A DNA stretch of 64,000 nt, from assembly GCF_011395035.1 (NCBI RefSeq), contig NZ_CP024768.1:592586-656585 (forward strand). The letters are read 5' to 3'. The notes below the pieces were generated by a model. It searched no databases. It saw only the letters and a list, made by a program, of their open reading frames with translations, and was not told where the DNA came from. How positions within the stretch are numbered: the stretch's first letter is position 1; each line of letters starts with the position of its first letter. Origin of the DNA: Pantoea cypripedii (GTDB lineage Bacteria; Pseudomonadota; Gammaproteobacteria; Enterobacterales; Enterobacteriaceae). The position numbers were made by a program, and so were the translations under genes. Of the stretch, positions 60,501-64,000 are shown piece by piece.

Positions 60501-61209
60501 CCTTCTGATTGCGACGTTGCAGCGAGCAGTCACGTTCGCCAAGGGCGATGACTTTGCCGTTGCCGTCACCAAAAATCTGTACTTCGACATGACGGGCGCG
60601 ATCGATACAGCGTTCAAGAAACACCCCTGCATCGCTAAAGAATTGCTCGCCGAGGCGACGCACGCTCTCCCACGCGTTGCGCAGGGCATCGGCATCGGCA
60701 CAGCGCGTCAGGCCGATACCGCCGCCGCCCGCGGTGCTTTTCAGCATCACCGGATAACCGATGCCATCGGCGGCGTTCAGCGCCTCGTCCAGCGAGGCCA
60801 GCAGCGGGGTACCCGGCGTCATTGGCACACCGGCGCTGGCCGCCAGCTCACGCGCACGGTGTTTCAGGCCGAATTCGCCGATCTGCTGGGCGGTGGGGCC
60901 AACAAAAGCGATCCCCGCTTCTTCACAGGCGGCAGCAAACGGCAGGCTTTCAGACAGGAAACCGTAGCCCGGCCAGATGGCTTCAGCACCGGTTTCTTGC
61001 GCAGCGGCCAGAATCTTGTCGATTTTCAGGTAGCTGTCGCTGGCTTTATCACCGCCGAGGGCAATGGCGACATCGGCTTCTTTGACGTGACGCGCGTTGC
61101 GGTCGGCGTCGGAATAAACCGCCACGCTTTTCACGCCCAGGCGCTTCAGGGTGCGGATGGCACGGCAGGCGATTTCGCCACGGTTAGCAATCAGAACGGT
61201 GCTGAACAT
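57589..61209 (-). CDS. uca: Urea carboxylase (ATP- and biotin-dependent)
   Basis: 1206 residues. Biotin carboxylase 1-450 (FSTVLIANRGEIACRAIRT, GGGGIGL, EVNTRLQVEHPVTE), then a KipA/AHS2 domain (about 470-790: TFSTIQDFPGRLGYWDIGVPPSGP), a KipI/AHS1 domain (about 810-1030), and a C-terminal biotin carrier domain with VEAMKM, biotinyl Lys at about 1172. It turns urea, bicarbonate and ATP into allophanate. The start is 2 bp after the allophanate hydrolase stop. The short urea carboxylase-associated (DUF1989) proteins found with many homologues are absent. Confidence 0.96.
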   Translation of the reverse strand: MFSTVLIANRGEIACRAIRTLKRLGVKSVAVYSDADRNARHVKEADVAIALGGDKASDSYLKIDKILAAAQETGAEAIWPGYGFLSESLPFAAACEEAGIAFVGPTAQQIGEFGLKHRARELAASAGVPMTPGTPLLASLDEALNAADGIGYPVMLKSTAGGGGIGLTRCADADALRNAWESVRRLGEQFFSDAGVFLERCIDRARHVEVQIFGDGNGKVIALGERDCSLQRRNQKVVEETPAPNLPQATREALLASAVRLGELVSYRSAGTVEYIYDAEQDAFYFLEVNTRLQVEHPVTECVTGLDLVECMLKVAAGDSLDWARMQQAPQGASIEVRLYAEDPLKNFQPSPGVLTGVSFPDDVRVDGWIATGTEVSAYYDPMVAKLIVHAATRDAALAKMQQALGATQLHGIASNLDYLRQIVATEAFRSGNVWTRFLDGFTPSASVIEVLQPGTFSTIQDFPGRLGYWDIGVPPSGPLDDFAFRLANRIVGNHEAAAGLEFTLQGPTLRFHNDAVIALTGADCPADLDGEAISYWQPVNVRTGQTLTLGRAHSGCRTYLAVRNGFDVPEYLGSRATFSLGQFGGHAGRTLRVADMLPISQPQLAACTTPAPVSEPQPLDHALVPHYGNEWRIGVLYGPHGAPDFFTQAAIDEFFASDWQVHYNSNRLGVRLVGPKPSWTRANGGEAGLHPSNVHDCEYAIGAVNFTGDFPVILTHDGPSLGGFVCPVTIAKAELWKVGQVKPGDSIRFHPISADEAVALEKAQAHSVETLRPTHAPAFEVPSLADSDIGSATLLAALPATTHTPAVAYRQAGDKYVLIEYGDNVLDLALRLRVHLLMNALRERAVPGVEELSPGVRSLQIRFDSLILSQPRLMALLLELEAGLGDVSQLKVPSRIVWMPMAFEDSATLGAVERYKETVRATAPWLPNNVDFIQRINGLESREAVRDTIFDASYLILGLGDVYLGAPCAVPVDPRHRLLSSKYSPARTFTAEGTVGIGGMYMCIYGMDSPGGYQLVGRTLPIWNKFLKNDQFAADEPWLLHFFDQVRFYPVSEDELTQLRDDFREGRARIRIEETVFDFAAHQQFLAEHAASIGEFRTRQAAAFEQEVTLWAQEEQNAPLTSEETLVVSDEADDSALAVCADMNGNIWKVLVQPGDEVEAGQTLIIVEAMKMELAITAPQAGRVKRIACQAGRPVSPGDTLLWLE

Positions 61210-61211
61210 GA

Positions 61212-63008
61212 TTATTTACTCCCCTGAGTCGCCAGCCAGTTACGCCAGCCGCCGAATTCGGTGATCTCCAGTGCCTGTTTCAGCACCGCCGGTTCACAGA
61301 TAAAACCTTTAACCACGCGGCCATCGGCCAGCGTCAGTGAGCCAATGCCCAGCGGCGGTGGGATCTCCGCCACAAATTCGCCAAAGCGCGCCAGCGGGAT
61401 GTCCCACAGTTCGACGGTGATCGCCGCACCTTGCTCATCGCGCAGCAGGCCGGGTTTTTTGATCGGTCCATCAAGCAGGGCGAACAGTCGGTAATTGCTG
61501 GCAGTGGCAGTTTCTTCCACCAAAACTGCCTGACGGGTGGTGAGCTGGAAATTCAGCGGCATGCCGGTGAGGTGCGCACCCACCACCGCCACGCGCACAT
61601 GGTCGGCGGAAGGCGGCAAAACGGCGTGCTGGGCCGGTTGTGGTTTGCCGGTGGCCCCGAGCGGCAACGCCAGCTGCTGTTGCCAGCGCAGGCCGAACTC
61701 CACCAGCGCCCGATCGTGCCAGGCGGGGGAGATCAGCGTGATGCCCGCAGGCAGGCCATCGGCGCGGAACGGGGCGGGCAGCGCCAGTGCGCTGAGATCG
61801 GCCAGGTTAGTGAAATTGGTGTAGGTGCCGAACTGCGAGTTGTAGTGCACCGGCTCCTGTTGCATCTCTTCCAGCGTGTGGATGGTTGGCGAAGTGGGCA
61901 CTACCACGGCGTCAAACTGCGCCAGGGTTTGCTGGATCTGACGCGTCAGTTCGGCGCGCAGGTATTCGGCCTGGTAAGCCTCCACCGCGCTGTATTTCAG
62001 GCCACTGCTGACGATGCCGTAGACCACCGGGTCCATCTCTTCCGGGCGATTAATCATCTCGCCCACTGCTACGGTGCGCTCGGCGACCCACGGGCCGTAG
62101 TAAAGTTGCTCTGCCAGCTGGTGGAACGGGGTAAAGTCGATGGGATGCAGCGTGGCACCGCTGGCCAGCAGGCGCTCCAGCGCGCTATCCCAGGCCGCTT
62201 CGGCTTGTTTGTCATCAAAGAATTCCGGGTTGGCCGGAATGGCAAAGTCCGGATGGGCCTTGATGCTGGCGGGTGCGGTATGCGGGTTGCTGCGTGAATA
62301 GGCGTCGCCCGCATCGTAGCCACCGGCGGCGCTGGCGACGGCGAACGCATCTTCCACCGTCAAGGCAAACACGGAAATGGTGTCGTTCAGGCGACAGGCG
62401 GGCACGACGCCACTGGCGGAGAACCAGCCTTTGGTGGGTTTCAGGCCGACAATATTGTTAAACCCGGCCGGTACGCGACCAGAACCGGCGGTATCGGTGC
62501 CGAGGGAGAAACCCACCAGACCGCGTGCCAGTACCGAGGCGGAACCGGAACTGGAGCCGCCGCTGACGTAGTCCGGGTTAAAAGTATTGCTGACTGCGCC
62601 AAACGGCGAGCGGGTGCCGACCAGGCCGGTAGCGTATTGGTCAAGATTGGTTTTACCGATCAGCACTGCGCCAGCGGCTTTCAGTTGTGCCACGACGAAG
62701 GCATCGGCGGTGGCGGTGTAGGTCAGTGCCGGACAGGCGGCGGTGGTGGGCCAGCCCGCGACATCGATATTGTCTTTCACCGCAAAAGGTACGCCGAATA
62801 GCGGCAACGCGGCCGGGTTACGCAGGTAGCTGGCGAGCAATGGCTCAATCTGCGCCTGTAATTGCGCGGGAGTGGCGAGGTAAAGCCAGGCGTTGTCCTG
62901 AGGATCGATTGCGTTGAGGTGTGCGGTCAGCAGGGCGGTAATTTGCTGTGGTTCCTGCTGGTAGCGCTGCTGCCAATCCTGAATCGTGAGACCAAAAGTT
63001 GATGCCAT
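61212..63008 (-). CDS. atzF: Allophanate hydrolase
   Basis: 598 residues from ATG 63008 (MASTFGLTIQDW); a longer frame from 63044 would run into the promoter. Amidase-signature domain: K78 (FAVKDNID), cis-Ser in GGSSSGSA (151-157) and nucleophile S176 (DTAGSGRVP). A C-terminal domain (about 450-598) unique to allophanate hydrolases follows. It hydrolyses allophanate to ammonium and bicarbonate. First gene of the urea operon, directly behind a sigma-54 promoter. Confidence 0.95.
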   Translation of the reverse strand: MASTFGLTIQDWQQRYQQEPQQITALLTAHLNAIDPQDNAWLYLATPAQLQAQIEPLLASYLRNPAALPLFGVPFAVKDNIDVAGWPTTAACPALTYTATADAFVVAQLKAAGAVLIGKTNLDQYATGLVGTRSPFGAVSNTFNPDYVSGGSSSGSASVLARGLVGFSLGTDTAGSGRVPAGFNNIVGLKPTKGWFSASGVVPACRLNDTISVFALTVEDAFAVASAAGGYDAGDAYSRSNPHTAPASIKAHPDFAIPANPEFFDDKQAEAAWDSALERLLASGATLHPIDFTPFHQLAEQLYYGPWVAERTVAVGEMINRPEEMDPVVYGIVSSGLKYSAVEAYQAEYLRAELTRQIQQTLAQFDAVVVPTSPTIHTLEEMQQEPVHYNSQFGTYTNFTNLADLSALALPAPFRADGLPAGITLISPAWHDRALVEFGLRWQQQLALPLGATGKPQPAQHAVLPPSADHVRVAVVGAHLTGMPLNFQLTTRQAVLVEETATASNYRLFALLDGPIKKPGLLRDEQGAAITVELWDIPLARFGEFVAEIPPPLGIGSLTLADGRVVKGFICEPAVLKQALEITEFGGWRNWLATQGSK

Positions 63009-63021
63009 GGGTGAATTCCAA

Positions 63022-63033
63022 CTGGTATACAAG
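63022..63033 (-). promoter_or_regulatory. GTATAC-centred palindrome, candidate GntR operator
   Basis: CTGGTATACAAG (63022-63033), a CTNGTATACNAG dyad. It starts a few bases downstream of the expected sigma-54 start site, where a bound repressor would block elongation. GntR/FCD proteins often bind such sites. Confidence 0.5.
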
Positions 63034-63047
63034 ATGGAATTCAACAG

Positions 63048-63063
63048 AGCAAAGGACGTGCCA
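63048..63063 (-). promoter_or_regulatory. Sigma-54 promoter of the urea operon
   Basis: On the minus strand TGGCACGTCCTTTGCT: both the -24 (TGGCAC) and -12 (TTGCT) elements match the RpoN consensus with the correct 5-base spacing. Expected start near 63038, 30 bases before the ATG. This implies activation by an enhancer-binding protein, most likely NtrC. Confidence 0.85.
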
Positions 63064-63127
63064 TTTTTGTAACAGAATGATTATGCGTAACTAATGGTTT
63101 TACGATAAGTTTTTGTGATGAATAAAT

Positions 63128-63142
63128 GCACAATGGCAGCGC
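63128..63142 (-). promoter_or_regulatory. Weak NtrC-like enhancer site
   Basis: GCACA-ATGGC-AGCGC fits the dyad GCACY-N5-RGTGC at 8 of 10 fixed positions, centred about 97 bp upstream of the predicted sigma-54 start. It is the best candidate in the region but not strong. Confidence 0.3.
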
Positions 63143-63266
63143 GTCGGGTGGTCGATGACGGTGCGTGAGCGTAAATTTTGTGAAGAACATGGCAAGAGGC
63201 CGTGGCCCTGGTTAGCATGAATGAAGTCCGGCATGAGCTGGATCGCAGCACAAAGAGGAGATCGTC

Positions 63267-64000
63267 GTGGAGAAGTGGCGTAACTGGATGATAGGGATCT
63301 GTCTGGTCAGCGCGGCCAGCAGCGTATGGGCCGATTCGCTTGATCAACAACGACAGCGCTATGCCCAGATAAAACAAGCCTGGGATAGCAACCAGATGGA
63401 TACCGTGGCGCAACTGATGCCGACGCTACAGGATTACCCGCTTTATCCTTATCTGCAATATCGGATGCTGGCGCAGGATCTCGATCAGGAAACACCGCTG
63501 GCGGTGAAAAATTTTATTCAGCAATATCCAACGTTGCCGCCTGCGCGCTCGCTGGCGACGCGTTTTGTCAACGTGCTGGCACACCGCCAGGACTGGCAGG
63601 AGTTGCTGAGTTTTAGCCCGGAAGAACCCAAACCGGTGCAGGCACGCTGTAACTGGTACTACGCCAAATGGGCGACCGGCCAGCAGCAGGCGGCGTTTGA
63701 TGGGGCGAAATCGATCTGGCTGCGCGGCACCGCGCTGCCCAATGATTGCGATCAACTGTTCTCGGTGTGGCAATCCAGCGGGCAACTGTCGCCGATTACC
63801 ATCCTCGAACGTATTCGTCTGGCAATGAAAGAAGGCAACGATAGCCTGGTGAATTACCTGGCGAAGATGCTGCCTGCGGATTATCAAACCATGGCGAATG
63901 CGGTGATGACGTTACAGCAGAATCCGCTCACCATCACCAGCTTTGCCAGCAGCGTCGGTCCCACCGATTTTACCCGTCAGGCCACCACGTTTGCCTTTGC
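63267..64000 (+). CDS. slt: Soluble lytic murein transglycosylase Slt (5' part)
   Basis: The window ends within the gene; about 244 codons are present. Start GTG 63267 with AGAGGAG six bases upstream. Signal peptide ..SSVWA-D, then the conserved DSLDQQRQRYAQIKQAWD, DYPLYPYLQYR, NWYYAKWATGQQQAA, ILERIRLAMKEGN and ADYQTMANAV, which match the superhelical U-domain of E. coli Slt70. The catalytic domain lies beyond the edge. It cleaves peptidoglycan glycan strands to 1,6-anhydro products in the periplasm. In E. coli it directly follows ettA. Confidence 0.92.
   Translation, partial: MEKWRNWMIGICLVSAASSVWADSLDQQRQRYAQIKQAWDSNQMDTVAQLMPTLQDYPLYPYLQYRMLAQDLDQETPLAVKNFIQQYPTLPPARSLATRFVNVLAHRQDWQELLSFSPEEPKPVQARCNWYYAKWATGQQQAAFDGAKSIWLRGTALPNDCDQLFSVWQSSGQLSPITILERIRLAMKEGNDSLVNYLAKMLPADYQTMANAVMTLQQNPLTITSFASSVGPTDFTRQATTFAF

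Noticed and set aside
61431..62297. 288-codon open frame antisense to allophanate hydrolase
   Set aside because: Fully inside a conserved gene on the other strand; no recognisable domain.
1..64000. CRISPR arrays, insertion sequences, integrases, rRNA genes or replication origins
   Set aside because: None seen on reading; the only dispersed repeats are the short REP-like hairpins, and no transposase gene is present.

Overview
The window is a piece of a gammaproteobacterial chromosome, most likely from the family Erwiniaceae (Pantoea or a close relative). This rests on protein similarity recalled to enterobacterial orthologues (opgB, rsmC-holD-rimI-yjjG, yjjJ, smp-serB-radA-nadR-ettA, slt, fhuF-yjjZ next to three tRNA-Leu genes, yecA, deoR) and on their order, which follows the 99-minute region of Escherichia coli with gaps and insertions. 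No database search was possible.

Layout. 1-2311 is an AT-richer accessory patch: a DUF2778 (Tlde1-like, L,D-transpeptidase type) probable type VI secretion effector overlapping a two-helix membrane protein (candidate immunity), an unrecognised protein, and an STM2901-like/DUF1493 pair. 2385-6221 holds a NicO-type metal transporter, an AbiE-type toxin-antitoxin pair behind direct-repeat operators, an AraC/GyrI-like regulator and a second DUF1493 protein. 6231-16614 is a series of short metabolic and regulatory units (quinone reductase with divergent LysR regulator, DUF1176, YecA, an Fe(II)/2-oxoglutarate-type oxygenase with a MetQ/NlpA-like binding protein, a lipoprotein beta-lactamase-fold hydrolase, an RcnB-like protein, a MocR regulator divergent from a GNAT enzyme, and a coiled-coil membrane protein). 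16786-31458 carries an APC permease, opgB, tautomerase/LysR, a GT32-like glycosyltransferase, a beta-propeller protein, a histidine phosphatase, an MHS transporter-LacI-nucleoside hydrolase operon with a long structured leader, a second MFS transporter and a YbaK-like deacylase. 31554-34465 is iron-linked (fhuF, yjjZ, Fur boxes) with a diguanylate cyclase and three tRNA-Leu(CAG) genes. 34608-43177 is the conserved housekeeping block. 43209-45645 is a sugar-acid transporter/enolase-superfamily pair placed between nadR and ettA.

The largest insertion relative to E. coli lies between ettA and slt. It holds a D-2-hydroxyacid dehydrogenase, a deoR orthologue, a chemoreceptor and an eight-gene minus-strand urea module: allophanate hydrolase, urea carboxylase, a GntR regulator and the urtABCDE ABC importer. 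A full-match sigma-54 promoter (TGGCAC-N5-TTGCT) stands in front of the first gene, with a GTATAC palindrome just downstream of the expected start site and a weak NtrC-like site about 97 bp upstream. The set would import urea and split it to ammonia and CO2 with ATP instead of with a nickel urease, under nitrogen control.

Non-coding structure. Short hairpins with a GTAG head and an ATTNAT centre (REP-like) recur in intergenic gaps; their arms differ but stay complementary. A candidate small RNA or attenuator (about 23907-23976) and a leader with mutually exclusive pairings (25859-26113) are the least explained elements. The window ends inside slt.
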